A DNA stretch of 64,000 nt from Leucocoprinus leucothites (lineage: Eukaryota > Basidiomycota > Agaricomycetes > Agaricales > Agaricaceae): NCBI GenBank assembly GCA_013368445.1, contig JAACJO010000011.1:62001-126000 (forward strand), written 5' to 3'. Position numbers and translations under genes: made by a program. How positions within the stretch are numbered: the stretch's first letter is position 1; each line of letters opens with the position of its first letter. This document shows, one piece after another, positions 1 through 11,961 of the stretch. Under the pieces are notes generated by a model. The model was not told where the DNA came from. It searched no databases and was given only the letters and a program-made list of their open reading frames with translations.

Positions 1-116
1 TCCTCTCCCGTATGTTAACGCTCGACTCCCATACACAGTTCTGATATTGGACTCAATTTCCCAGACGGTTTCTCCTTTCTTGTTCACAAGACTACCCTTC
101 TCCTCATTTTGCCTCG

Positions 117-968
117 ATGGCCGCCAATTCTCCGATGTTTTACATTCACGACACACAACGTCCTGAAACCAGCAGCTCCTTCGACCTTGAGACAAGCCTT
201 CATAAGAGAAAGGTTCCAAGGCTTACTCTCTCAACGGACGTTAAAATCTTCAGCAATTGCCACAATTACACAACTCTTTCGATACCTCCTTTGACCCAGA
301 TACCCCATTCGCCTCACGGAGCGCTTTCTCAAATGGAGGCCGACGAGGTTATCCTTTATCAGAATAATTTTTCTAAACTTCACAAGCTCCGTACGAAAAG
401 GTCATCGGAGAAGATGAATTCTTGTTATGGTGATGAACGTCGCAGTCTTAATTCAGCCTATCCTGCTCTTCTCCCCACGTCATTCAATGCCGACATCCCC
501 TCATCAGTTAAACAGTGCCATGTATCGACCCTATACCCCCAACAATCATGCGATATCCGGCTCGACAAGCCACACCACCTTCAACCTTCCTCTTGCTATC
601 CCTCGCCACCACATTCGACAGCTGCCTCACCGCTAGAAATGTCCAACCCTTTGCCTCCACCTATCCACCCATCACCCTCGCTTCCTCTTCACCAGCCTCG
701 CCCTTCTCGGCGAATACCCATCGTATCACTTTCACGATTGGCCTCCGCAGCCGAAAAGATGGACAATGGCCTTGCAAAAAGACCTAATATGCATAGGCAG
801 CGTTTGGACTCCGCATCTAGGAATGTTTATTCCTCCGGACTTCGACAATCGCCTTATACCAGAGTTGAACGTGATCGACAGACTATGGGGGCTTCGCGAG
901 AAGAAAGCGCAACAGGGCGATTCTTACAATGCAGTTGTGGCTGTATGGAGTCATATGCCGTTGGTTGA
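117..968 (+). CDS. hypothetical protein, uninterrupted ORF of 283 codons
   Basis: I do not recognise this protein. It is one open frame without an intron, starting at an ATG in a strong fungal start context (GATGGCCGCC) after a pyrimidine-rich leader. The product has no membrane segment and no known catalytic motif. The middle (about residues 150-200) is rich in Pro, Ser and His and looks disordered; the C-terminus has a short Cys-rich stretch (CSCGC). Other frames over the same bases also stay open for 60-90 codons, because the composition is C-rich, so the length of the ORF is weaker evidence than usual. It lies about 220 bases before the end of the convergent homeodomain-like gene. It may be a real orphan gene, the 5' part of a spliced gene, or noise. 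Confidence 0.38.
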   Translation: MAANSPMFYIHDTQRPETSSSFDLETSLHKRKVPRLTLSTDVKIFSNCHNYTTLSIPPLTQIPHSPHGALSQMEADEVILYQNNFSKLHKLRTKRSSEKMNSCYGDERRSLNSAYPALLPTSFNADIPSSVKQCHVSTLYPQQSCDIRLDKPHHLQPSSCYPSPPHSTAASPLEMSNPLPPPIHPSPSLPLHQPRPSRRIPIVSLSRLASAAEKMDNGLAKRPNMHRQRLDSASRNVYSSGLRQSPYTRVERDRQTMGASREESATGRFLQCSCGCMESYAVG

Positions 969-1191
969 CAGTACAAGATGCGGGTAGCTGTGTATTACAC
1001 TGGTTACGGTGGTACTATATTTTGTGGTCGGCCCAATGAATACAAAGGTAGTCCATACGATTGACAATTTTTGCTGAAGCCTGGCATGATACGGGCGGTC
1101 TAGAAGCATGTACGTCATTCACCCGTTCTGGAACCACCAGAATCGTCCGAGACGAGGGTAGTGACAAGTTCTCTTTGAATATTGTTGAGAA

Positions 1192-2406
1192 TCATTTCGG
1201 AAGTTCCACGGGCAAAGTTGCAAGCATGTCATCGACTGGATTACCAAGAAGGCCTATAGTTTTGACGGACGTCTCAAGAGCACCATCGCCAAGGGAGTGG
1301 AGATTAAAGTCGGAAAAGCTACCGCCAGGAGACTGGGCAAACATATCCTGTGCCTGATAAGGTCCAGTCGAATAGGAAATATCATGCACATAAGAGTATT
1401 CCCCATCCAGTAGGTCATACAAGTTACTGCACTGGTCCAAAGCCCAAGAGCTACCGAGGGATGGGATGAGATCTTCGCGCCTGGATTCTTGGAAGCCTTC
1501 GGTAGCAGACAAAGAGCTCCTGTATGATAATTGTTCGTGACATTCTACCACGATGGTGTCAAGGCCGTCTGGCCGTGAGTACATGTCAGAGGTTTGGATG
1601 AATGACCCTGTCTCTGAAGACGATGCTGAAAGTATGTCGATCCCTGAAGGGGGTGTTGGCGGAAAGCTGGGGTTTGGAGAAATGTATCGTATGGGGGTTG
1701 CCTTCTTTGTGCGCTTGGCATGCAAGCTGCCTGGATATGTAGCAGCACGTTTAGTAAGCTGAGGTGAAGGCATGCCGGGTTCATGAGCAGGTCCGGCCGT
1801 CGATGCTTGCAACAAAACGTGCCCTGAATGGACCTGAAGTAAATTCCCCATGGACAATCTTGGAGTAGGCTACACGCGGAGGTATCAGACAAGGCCAAGC
1901 GAAGTCACAAAGATAGGCTATCCGCTAACCGAAATTGATTGTTGACTCTGCTCATTTTTGATCGCTTTTCTGCGTTTCAAATTGGTGTGCTTATCCTCCT
2001 TGGCAACTCGAAGACCTGGAAAAGGGTGTCAAGAAGACACCTTAAAGGTCAAGACGAGATCAGCCACACCTCTTGAATGGAAGTAATCATATATATGTCG
2101 GCGATCCACGCAGTAGCGATCCTGGAAGTCCTTCCGGACAGCAAAAGTGGGCATTTTGGCACCGGGAACAATCAGAGCTTCCATTTCCGCAACAAGTTCT
2201 GGCCCAAGGCGTAGTGCAAGGCGTTGTGGGTTTACTCTTCGGGTCTTTGGACGTTCCTCATCCATAGTCGGGAGCAGCACAGTATCAGGTCCCAGTTCCA
2301 TTGCGCTAGCCAGAGACGCGCAACGACGAAGTCGGGAAAACCCAGCTACGACATCCTGAAGGGACTGAGAATCAGATGTCTGGACTTCCTGGGATGTATC
2401 CCCCAT
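1192..2406 (-). CDS. homeodomain-like DNA-binding protein with atypical recognition helix
   Basis: Three exons join in frame: 2406-2070, 2015-1930 and 1869-1192, with introns of 54 and 60 bases and normal GT/AG ends, giving 366 residues. Residues about 60-118 look like a helix-turn-helix of homeodomain type: a basic arm (KTRRVNPQR), a first helix with LGPELVAEMEAL, and a last helix VDRRHIYDYFHSRGLRV. In a classical homeodomain the last helix carries WFxN; here that position reads YFHS, so the call is a structural inference. A basic run (LKRRKAIK) follows and could be a nuclear signal. The C-terminal 220 residues are rich in Ser, Pro and Gly, as in fungal activator tails. It is likely a transcription regulator in the nucleus; the target is unknown. 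The stop is TGA at 1192-1194. Confidence 0.62.
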
Positions 2407-2589
2407 TGTAGAAGAATGAGAGGAGAGTTGTCACATTTTCGACAGCAAAGACAGATTATTTAAGGCGAGAATGACGATGGACTCTAATGATGTCAACGAG
2501 CCCGTGGCGCGACGCGTCACATGGGTCACGTGCAATTTAGAGAGTCATGATTGTCCCAAATACAATATGCACGAATCCTGATAGACTAG

Positions 2590-5500
2590 CTAGAAGTACA
2601 AGCTGGCAGCAAAGACGACTGAAGTATAGAGTGTGATCAATAACGAATCACATTATAGTTTCAGAAAGGCTTACTATCACGTTTGATTTTGAGCTGCGCC
2701 TCTTCCATTTTTTTAAAGAGTCGGGCGTCCCCAATCACTCGGGCAGCATCTCTAACCTCCCGACAGGTCTCATCGAGACGAGTGATGCAACGCACAATCG
2801 TTCCCTCCGGAACATCCGTTAAGGCCGTTATCTGTTCAAATGGCTGCATAATAATGAGCGGTCTGAGCGTCCTTTCGTGGAGCCCCTCACCATGCCCTTG
2901 GCCCATTCATACACAACTTCTATGAGACCAAACTTGAGTTCCGACCGGAACTCTTCCGAAGATACTTTGTGGCGGTCCTGAACCCGACCAACTCGGTCAT
3001 TAATGACTTGGATGGCATCACGCCCCTCTTGTAGTTTAGGCGGGATCAGTGGTTCCACTTCAGTCTTTTCCTGGAAGACGAAGCAAGAGAGGAGTGCAAC
3101 CACCTCTTCGGGCTCATAGTTCGCCAGTGTATTCTCTAAGATCAATTCGGTCATTACAAGCTCATTAGCCGAATTAATCTAAATTTCATGGTTAGATTGG
3201 TAACATGCGATGGGGTAGCATATACCCACCTCACATGCCACCCGCCCTTTCAGGAGGACAGTGGAGTTTTCATCAATGAATTTCAACTCTTTAAGGACTT
3301 CAACGCGTTGCTCATAGTCTGGGATCAACTCGAGGTTTTGGTCGGAGATAGCTAGTTTCAGATTGGCGATGCTAGTGCGTAACATCTGTTCCCCGTGGAT
3401 GATAGTGTACTAATAGACGAAATGCTAGTCCAACCTGGATAACCCTAGGTAGTGAGCGTGTACACGTACATGGGTGATGAAGTCGGGGCATCGAGCGCAT
3501 TGCCTGTCTGAATTTTGTTCCAAGATCGTGTTCCTTCGCTGAAGAGTTTCCTGGAAATCCAGCGAGCGTATTTTGCTCCAGTCTACCTCCGGAATAGTAC
3601 TACCAATCCCCAGGCATTCTTGTAAAATTTTGGATAAGGCTGCTATAGCGCCCCGCATACTAGGAATGATATGGCGTTCAACAATTGCGTCCACGTTGAC
3701 CTGAGAAGAAAGATCACATCATTGGCGTCATACCAACTCCATTATCACAAACCTTAATGACGCAGTCTGTGACAAGACTGATACTGGTGGTAGGTATAGC
3801 CCGTAGCTCATACACTCCATCATCGATTATCATCGACTCCGCTTTCGGTGGCCAAACCGGTATGACTGCCCGAGGATCGATGTCTTTGCAAGCATCAGAG
3901 AAATCGATGGTTAACATCAACCATTCTTCCGCACTCACCCCGAGCCCCACTTTTGACTTCAGGGGTTACAAGTGCAAGAACAAAATAGGATTTAATCTGG
4001 CTGATACGGCCCGACTCCAAAACTTGTAGAGGCGCAGCTTTCAATAACACACCAATGTTACTCGGATAAAAATGCTGAAGTTGATTAGTGGCTTGATTTT
4101 GAGCAATTTCCGAAACAATCTCACATTATCGCGAAGGACAACTACTCTGCCCGATGATATCAACCTCGACCCCTGCTGTTGGCGAACGGCCATATCAACT
4201 AATCTATGGTTCAATTCAACTGCCTCGTTGATATCATCATAGTGAGCCTTGATGTCCGTCATACATTGCTCGCAATCTAATTTCTGTAAAGTGGAGAGTA
4301 GCTTCTCGCTCTGGTGTCCGAACAGCTCGTGATCGTGATTTCGAATAGATAAATAAGAACTCTGACCTCAATGACTTTCTGTTGGTTCTCGGGTAGTAAT
4401 CGCTGTGAACTGTTTTCTGAGAAACTTCGCTTGATCATCTCCTCCACTCGGAGCGCTTCCACGCGCAGCAAATTCAGAATCATGTTGTACGTTAATCGGA
4501 ATTGAGACGTTAATTTTCCCGGGATACCCAGAATCATGGTATGCAGAGTATTTTGCTGCTCCATACATGAGAAAGCACTCTAAATCGAAGTAGCACATGC
4601 GCACCTCTGGGAGAGAATCACCGGACAAAATAATTACTGTTCCAGTGCTATCAAGGCCACGCCGCCCAGCACGTCCTGCCATCTGTGTATACTCTCCAGG
4701 TAGAATATCTCGGAAGCTACGGCCGTCATGTTTCCGTATGCTGGAGAAAACCACACATTTAGCAGGCATGTTGACTCCCTGGAATTGTGTCAACAACAGG
4801 GTCCAGGACATCATGAAGTTTCAGTCACCATGGCGAATGTTTCGGTAGCGAAAAGTACTTTCACGAGCCCGCGAGCAAACAAGATTTCCACAACTTCTTT
4901 CATGATTGGTAGCAACCCACCATGATGAATGCCAATACCACGGCTGAGTAGATCCCGCATGCGAGCGATTTGAGGCAACTTCTTATCAGAGCCTTTCCAG
5001 TTTGTGAGTGATAGAAAACACCGAGATTTCTCAACTTTCGCACCTTTCAGGCGAGATAATGCCTTTTCTATTGCAACATGAACTTCACTCTTCTCCACCG
5101 ATGTACACAGATCAGCATTTGTCAATGTCCCCGCATTTTCCTCGCAACGTTTCTTTGAAAATGTGAAGACGACAACAGGGAGCAGATTTTCTTTCTTGAG
5201 ATGACCTAACAGGTGAACATAGATGTTCTTGTCTGTATGAATTGTGCGGGTTGGCCCACCACCCCGACCGGCCCCTCGGGCAGGAGAAGCAGACCCTCTA
5301 GTCCCACCATTACCGCGAGCAGGGGCCCCACGTTGGCCACGCTGTCCACTGGCCGCCCCACGAGCGCCCATGCGTTGGACTGGGGGCAAACCGGCAGCCT
5401 CACGCTCTTTGTCTTGTTTGCGTCGCAATGCCCCACCGGCATCCTTGTACCTACACTCAAGATTACTTAATAAATCGATTAATGGAGAGTTATCATACCC

Positions 5501-7357
5501 TTGCGCAATGAAGTTCCGCTTGGCGTCGACGATCTTGAACTTATCTCGCCCCGCATATAGATAGTGTTCGAGGGGCACTGGACGTTGTACTGTCGAGATC
5601 ACATATATGTCTTTCTTCTTCGTGCGTCTGTTGGATGTCTTGATATTAAAGTGGGTAGGGGAATATATGCGCCTTACCCGACCCAGTCTGCAAATTCCTT
5701 CGTATTTGGCACAGTGGCAGAAAGGAGAATGATATTAACATGATCTGGAAGCATGATAATGACCTCCTCCCAAACCACGCCTCGCTATAGCCTTCATGAG
5801 CATTGTGAGCGTTTAATTGATAGATATGGCTCACACACCTCAGCATCATTCACATAATGCACTTCATCGAAAATCACGAACTCGACGTCTCGGATGAGGT
5901 CGGCACCCTTGTACAGCATGCTCCTCAAAATTTCCGTCGTCATGACGAGGCAAGTAGCCTCTGGATTGATTTGGACATCACCGGTAAGAATGCCTACAGA
6001 AGAAGAGAATGTCTGCTTGAAGTCCCTGAACTTCTGATTCGACAGTGCCTTGATGGGCGAGGTGTAGATTGCCCTATGCTGAAATCAGCGCGAACTGGTT
6101 AAACCCAGCCTTTAGACGACGAACCTTGTCATATGTTTCTCGGCGAGCGCGATAGCATACTCGGCGACAACAGTCTTCCCGGCAGATGTATGGGCTGCAA
6201 CAAAAACAGAGTCTCCAAGCTCCAGATGATAAACAGCCTGTTTCTGAAACGTGTCGAGCTCGAAGGGATACTGGGGGCGTGATGAGCTGTATTCCTCACA
6301 GACAGAAAAACGCTGTGGTCCAGTACCTTATGTGCCATCTCGGGAACAAGCTCATAAAAATTAGCTAGGGGCTGATTGACGTTTATAACATGGGCCCAAT
6401 CTCGTTTCTGGACATTAGCTTTGCGATTGTGTCGAGGACGAGCTTTAATAGGTTTAAGGTGCTTTGTCTGGAAAGTGGAATTAGATTAATCAAGGCAGGG
6501 GCGGTATTGGATCACTCACCGTTGTCGGAAGCAGCTCGTCGATCTCGTTTTGCTGTTCAGTTGACACTACTTCGTCGTCAAGAGTTATACCGTTCACCTT
6601 GAGTAAGGGGTTTAGGTTGAACTCAGGGCTAAGAGGCAGACGAGGCGCACCTGTTCCTCAAACAGCTCTTCCACCACTTCCCCGGTTTCATCTATATCAA
6701 GATCCAGAATCTCATCTTCTATTTCTCCCGGCAACCTAATGCCTCTGCTAAGGCCTGGAGCAACTTTCCGTAGCTGTTTATCATTGGCGGACGGGTCTCC
6801 CGGTTTAATAGATGCAACGATATCGTCGAGACCCCCGGGAAGGAATGGAACATAGCCAGATTTTCCCCGGACAAAGTTTTGCGCGGGTGCAGGTGCCCGG
6901 TTGATGGAAGTAGAGGTGAGACCAGTCGTACTACGTCTGTTTGGTGTCTGGGCGATGTTACGTACATGTCCAATGAATGGAATGGTGCTAGTCGCTCACC
7001 TCGCTGTAGCCCACAATCCGACCCTCGAGTCCAGCGCGTACAAATGAAACTGAGGTAGGTGGAGGGGACGGCTCCAGATTGAGGAGACTCGGTACAGAAA
7101 ACTCGCGGTTCCAAGTGCTATGTCACCAATCAGACAATTGAAGGTTTTCAGATGTTCATATCGCACATCTGATACGTAGAAAGCAGATGTTCTGGGAAAC
7201 CGGTCGGTGGAAGGAGGAGCTTTGATTCTATATCCTGGAGGACTTGCTCTTGGGATGCTGGGCCTGCAAGACCAAGTTCATCCAAGAGGACAGGTGTGTC
7301 TTCTTGGCGTGGGTTCACGATTTGAGAGATTAGCTTGGCTGGGTTTTCGGTTGTCAT
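2590..7357 (-). CDS. SKI2: Ski2 RNA helicase of the Ski complex
   Basis: This is the DExH helicase that unwinds RNA and feeds it to the cytoplasmic exosome for 3'-5' decay and antiviral defence. The gene has many short introns. In order the protein shows an N-terminal region with the family motif [15 protein letters not shown], a RecA1 domain with Walker A (AHTSAGKT) near 6190, the DEVH box ([11 protein letters not shown]) near 5870, and an RG-rich linker near 5250-5390. RecA2 follows, with [15 protein letters not shown] and [12 protein letters not shown], then the arch insertion and the C-terminal DSHCT domain ending [17 protein letters not shown]. The last exon is only 29 coding bases: after the intron 2674-2619 the protein ends [11 protein letters not shown], whereas reading through the intron gives a false stop. 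The RG-rich linker separates it from Mtr4. The start at 7357 gives [12 protein letters not shown]. Confidence 0.93.
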
Positions 7358-7528
7358 TGTGGTGTTACCAGGTCGAAGCTAGCTGAGTGTAGATGAGTCG
7401 GAAAAGCGATAAGTATGTGATCCAGTGATGATTGGCACAGCCACACATTTGTCTTTCTAGCAATAAATGAGTACATGCTCTAAGTATACAAGCTTAGGCC
7501 AAGGCGTGCGAGCTTATGGTCTGGCACC

Positions 7529-8693
7529 CTAACGCTTCTTCAGGTCTGCAAAACGCTTTACCAGTGTCTCAAAGTCGTCCTCTTTTTCGACATTAGATGA
7601 CGGAGCCGAGGGCAAAGATCCTCCTCCTTTTTCGTCCAAAGGCTGGTCTTTCTCGTCGGGCGACTTATCCTCTTCTTGAGTAGATGTGTCCTAGAAAATT
7701 TATCGGCATAATGTCCAGAGGAGCATCCCAGCGAATAATACCTCATTTGTGCTCGCAGCCGTTTCATCGGCGGTGTCTGATTCCCAAGGGACTCCATATC
7801 CTTTGGCGATTTCGCGCAGGTATCCGTCAACAAGTACATTCGATGGTTGATCGACTACCAGCTTGCGCATCATCTAGAGATATCGGGCTTTTGTTCAATG
7901 AATAGTTGAATAAGGAACGGAGATATGTACGAGCCCGATCGGTGACACAACTATCGCGGTTCTCCATGACCCGGGCTGAGAACTCCCGACCATACTTGTG
8001 CATAAGTATATCTCTCAAAACATGGAGCTCTGGGAGGACAATAACCTAAGTGAAGAACAAACAGCATAAGATAAATGTACCTTTAAGTTCGGTTCGCGGA
8101 GCGGCGTAAATGATGCTGCAAACGCCTTCAGTGATGGCTGCAATACAAAATGTGAGCTTTTCTGATGCACTGCTTTTTGGTCGAGTACCTGGATCTGGTT
8201 CCCGAGCACTGAATCAGAGGCTGATGAATAACGACATCGGGTGAATGCAGGGGAATCGAGTTCGCACCTCTGGTCCAGGAGGCCAAATCTCGCAAGTAAA
8301 AGCTCGCAGTAAAGCTCAAGGAGCTCCAACAACTCGACGTGAACGTCTTCATTGATTACTATTCTACAATCAATGAACGGAGCGGGCAATTAGCTGGACA
8401 TCACTTACAGCCCTCGACCTTGATCCGTGCAGTTTCAACTTTGCCTCGTTCTAATAGGGTAGCTATGTCCCTGCGAGATGCTTTGGCCTGGGCTTCCTTC
8501 TTCTGCTGTAGTGTCCTTAGTCGCTGGACCGAGAGTCTGGCAAGAGCATAGCAGGCTGTTAGGGGGGCCTAAGGGGTGCAGCTTAGTTTCACGCACCTGA
8601 GCTGGACCTGAGGCAGGAAGGGTTTTAGAATAATTCAAGTATGCAGTACGAGACATAAAAGACCTTTGCTTTTGCGGCGTTCCAGGGGATCAT
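7529..8693 (-). CDS. IST1: Ist1, regulator of Vps4 (ESCRT-III)
   Basis: Ist1 binds ESCRT-III and the ATPase Vps4 and tunes membrane scission at endosomes. The spliced protein begins MIPWNAAKAKVQLRLSVQRL and continues with the family core: KKEAQAKASRRDIATLLERG, then INEDVHVELLELLELYCEL, then LLARFGLLDQ, IYAAPRTELK, DILMHKYGREFS and VMENRDSCV. It ends DDFETLVKRFADLKKR, the usual fungal Ist1 tail. The second exon is a microexon of 11 bases (8607-8597). Further introns separate every conserved block, and the exon following the REPDPAITEG stretch also uses normal splice ends. It lies head-to-tail with Ski2 on the same strand and is divergent from the RasGEF gene. Every conserved block of the N-terminal MIT-interacting core is present, so the gene appears intact. 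Confidence 0.92.
8597..8607 (-). other. IST1: 11-base microexon in IST1
   Basis: On the minus strand the sequence reads CAG, then GTCCAGCTCAG, then GTGCGT. Exon 1 ends at 8664 with GCA AAG and exon 3 starts at 8536 with ACTCTCGGT. Only when these 11 bases are included does the frame run AKVQLRLSVQRL, the conserved first helix of Ist1. The flanking introns are 56 and 60 bases. Confidence 0.8.
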
Positions 8694-9322
8694 GTCTGTG
8701 TGAAGCTGTATTATGGCGAGGAGGTAGTAGGTAGTGAGCCAGGTGTTTGGTGTGATCGGGAAAGTGATGGCATGTGCTATTTCGAGAACATTACGCAGCT
8801 ACTTGATTGTCACTGGCCCCAGTTATACTGTCAACTCTGGTGTCGGCTGACAATGGCGCTTTTACTGTCAGGCGATACGCAGCCGTAGTTCCGTAGCCAG
8901 ACGAGACAGAGCCGTGTAATTAATACCTTGTTCAGCAAGGACGGCGTGGCGCCGATAATGAGTTTGTGACACCATGGGCGGTCTGGTGATCATCGATCAG
9001 TCACAGCAGGAATCGCCACATACACATAACGAGCTCTTCTCCAGGTGATTACCTCAAGGCCGCGACATAGGAGCAGCCCGTGAACATGGTATAGTCAGGG
9101 CGACCGAGTCAATACAAGACGGCCTTGGATCAGCCGTATTTGATTAGTAACGGAAAGGCAGGTGCACAACGTTGCTACTCCCGACCGGAATCTTCCAACA
9201 CCGCTTTTGCTGCTGGGAAACTAGGCTGATGTCAAACAGTTGTCAACCCCACCTCTCATCTCTTCCCTGTTCTCAGCGAAGCAACTCCCTTGATATCTTC
9301 CACCCCCATCTCATCTCGCAGC
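8694..9322. promoter_or_regulatory. shared divergent promoter region of IST1 and the RasGEF gene
   Basis: This stretch of about 630 bases between two divergent starts holds no supported gene. The 100 bases before the RasGEF start are pyrimidine-rich (CT-rich runs near 9250-9320), as usual for fungal leaders. I see no clear TATA box. Confidence 0.45.
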
Positions 9323-11675
9323 ATGACCTCCAAGTCGCAAATCATACGCCAATCCCTCCATATTCACATCGACCCCTCTCCCTATGATCCCGAAGTCGTC
9401 ATATCTCCCGACTCCACCTCCCCGTCCTCAGATTCCGCACGTCTCAGCGCGGGAACAGCACGAACAACTCCAACCAGCAGCGGCTCAGACCAGGATGAGT
9501 TCTCTGTTCTGTGCATGCACGACTTTCGAGCCGCCGACGCCGACCAGCTTTCCTTTCGTAAGAACGAGATACTTCTTATTGTCAAGCGGGAGAACACCGG
9601 GTGGTGGGCGGCAATGAAAAGGGGAGGGGATGTAATTGGGTGGATTCCCCAGGCGTTTGTAAATCCCCTAACGGAAGAAATGGCTGAACGACTGGCGAAC
9701 GTACGGGAGGAACTCCGCCTCTATGAATACCGTGCAGAGCAGCTATACTCAGCCCCCATTCGCAATGACTACATTTTTGATTCAGAACCTGAACCCGAAT
9801 CGGCACCGAGACGTAGGGTGCGCGCACCTTCCGTAATTTCTTGCGAAAACCTGATCTTCTGACGCTTTCACCTTTTAGGTATCGCCTCAGAACATTAGAT
9901 CCCCAGACCGGACTGCTCAGGGCCAAGCCAACCGCACGGGGATACACCACAGCTCCGTCTCGCTGGATGGCCAGAGGTCCCAAAAGCACACTCCGCCTTC
10001 TCCGACCACTCCCATGCCCCAGCCACCTGTCCGAGGAAGCAATGCCATGAATAAGCCTATGCCTCCAACACCAAATGAAAAGGATGATGTGCTACCGGAT
10101 CCATCTCGTTTCATGCGAAGCCCAAGTATGCGACGACGAATAGACATTCGAGGTCACACGAGCCCAGAAATACGGCCTCGGACAGTGGATAGAAGAAAAC
10201 CGTTTTCAACAGAAGATTATTCACAGCCAGTACTGGTTCTCCAGGCATCAGTTCCAAGGTACCTAAAGCCGAGGTTTGCGGACCAGCTAGAAGTAGATGC
10301 AGACGGCCAAGTGCGCTTTGGATCAGTTCCTGCTCTAGTAGAAAGGCTACTGGGTATGTTTTCCAGGTTCCTCTCTTTCAGGCCGCCTAAGTTGATTACT
10401 CAGAACTAGCAGCAAACATTGAAAACGAGCAGTATCAACACGCCTTCCTGATGACATTCCGATCCTTCTTATCTCCAGATGCGCTATTTGATGCGCTCGT
10501 GGAATACTATAACCTCCCTCAGCCAGATGATTTGAATGTTCGTGAACTAGAGGATTGGCTGGAGCGTGTACGAGGGAGAACGCAGCGAAAGGTCTTGGAG
10601 ATATTCAGCGACTGGCTGCAGGCAAATCATCTTTTGGAGCAAGAACCAAACATCGCCGGCCGACTAACAGAATTCTTGAAGTCGATCACAACTGGGCCCA
10701 ATAGCAAGGTCTCCAAGCTGATTCAAGGGCGGATAAATGATTTGGTATTTCTCTTCTGATTTGATCTATTCTTCGGAAGCTGATATTGTGTTGACAGACA
10801 TTCTCCATTGGGAGCCCCATCACGGTTTCTCCATCGAACTGTCCGCGCAAAAAGAAGACTTCAAAGCCTCAGAAAGGCGAACTCCTGAAGATAGAGGCTG
10901 TCGATATCGCAGAACAGCTCACAGTAATATTGTGGGAAGTGTACAGGAAGATTTTGCCTCAAGAGTGTATCGCTTACGCAAGGTCGCACAGCGGACCTGG
11001 TGCAGCTAATCTTCGAGAATTTTGCGCATCCCACGACAAGATAGTTTCTTGGGTCCAGACGAGCATTTTAGGAGTGGAGACGATGAAGAAACGGGCGGAG
11101 ACAGTTGATCACTGGATCAAAGTCGCAGAGGTCAGTTGATAATGTTTCTTGCAAGGTGCCTTGTTGATGTCTATGCTTAGAAATGCCGCGCGTTGAACAA
11201 CATTACTTCCATGAGCGCCATCGTCACAGCCCTCAACAGCACTGTCATCCAAAGGCTCCCACTCACAATGGCCCATGTCAGCAAAAAGTCAACCTTGGAG
11301 TCCCTTTCGCGATACAACGACCCGTCGAGTAGTTTTGCAACCTATCGCAAGCTGAACAACGTGGACGGTCCTTGTCTCCCCTTCATCACCATGTATTTGA
11401 CCGACTTGGTTCATATCCAAGACCAGTACTGCGATAGGGAGGGGCAGATATGCTTCTACAAGCGGAAACGATTCTATGACGTAATATCGGTAATGCTTCG
11501 TCACCAGAAAGAGCCTTACCCTCTTCCTCTGGATGATGTCGCTGTATACATTCGGAATCAATTGCAACAAGATCCTCCCGGTGAGCATGCGCTCTGGAGG
11601 AAGAGCGATGAAGTACAACAGTCGGAGCTTGCGCATGCTGATATACGGAGAGGCTTGGAAAAAGCAGGGTTTTGA
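9323..11675 (+). CDS. SH3 - RasGEF protein (Cdc25-like Ras exchange factor)
   Basis: This protein is a guanine-nucleotide exchange factor that loads Ras-type GTPases with GTP. Five exons join in frame (9323-9817, 9891-10353, 10410-10744, 10798-11130, 11181-11675), giving 706 residues. An SH3 domain lies near residues 52-115 (LCMHDFRAADADQLSFRKNE, then WWAAMKRGGDVIGWIPQAFV). A proline-rich linker follows. The RasGEF N-terminal (REM) domain starts at HAFLMTFRSFLSPDALFDAL. The catalytic Cdc25 domain shows IAEQLTVILWEVYRKI, the helical hairpin region NNITSMSAIVTALNSTVIQRL, and LPFITMYLTDLVHIQDQ. The protein ends DIRRGLEKAGF. The gene is much shorter than yeast Cdc25 (about 1,600 residues) but has all catalytic blocks. 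The ATG at 9323 was chosen because the frame upstream has no other ATG in good context. Confidence 0.92.
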
Positions 11676-11961
11676 ACGGTGTTACTCCCAAGACTTTATG
11701 ACCTTTTACGACATCTGGAGCATACGAACTTGACTGTATTCATAGCGTTGTTTGTTTGTACGATATGCTCACCACCCACTGAACGGTCTTGTAAGTACGT
11801 AATTGCATTGGAAGCGACAGAATCAGATAATGCGTAGAAATGTATATATCCCAAGAGTCCAAGGTCTGCGAAAGGAGTAGGTTACAAAGTGAGGGACAAG
11901 CGATGGGTTTGAGCAGAGGTAATTAAGGGCGGGTCACGGTACAGGTAGCGAGCGAGCGGCT

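Noticed and set aside
1192..2406. Mating-type homeodomain gene (HD1/HD2)
   Set aside because: There is no divergent second homeodomain gene, no neighbouring MIP gene, and the recognition helix lacks WFxN.
2619..2674. Early stop in Ski2 after KIKRDSKPF
   Set aside because: A 56-base intron with normal ends removes it and the next exon gives the conserved end [10 protein letters not shown].
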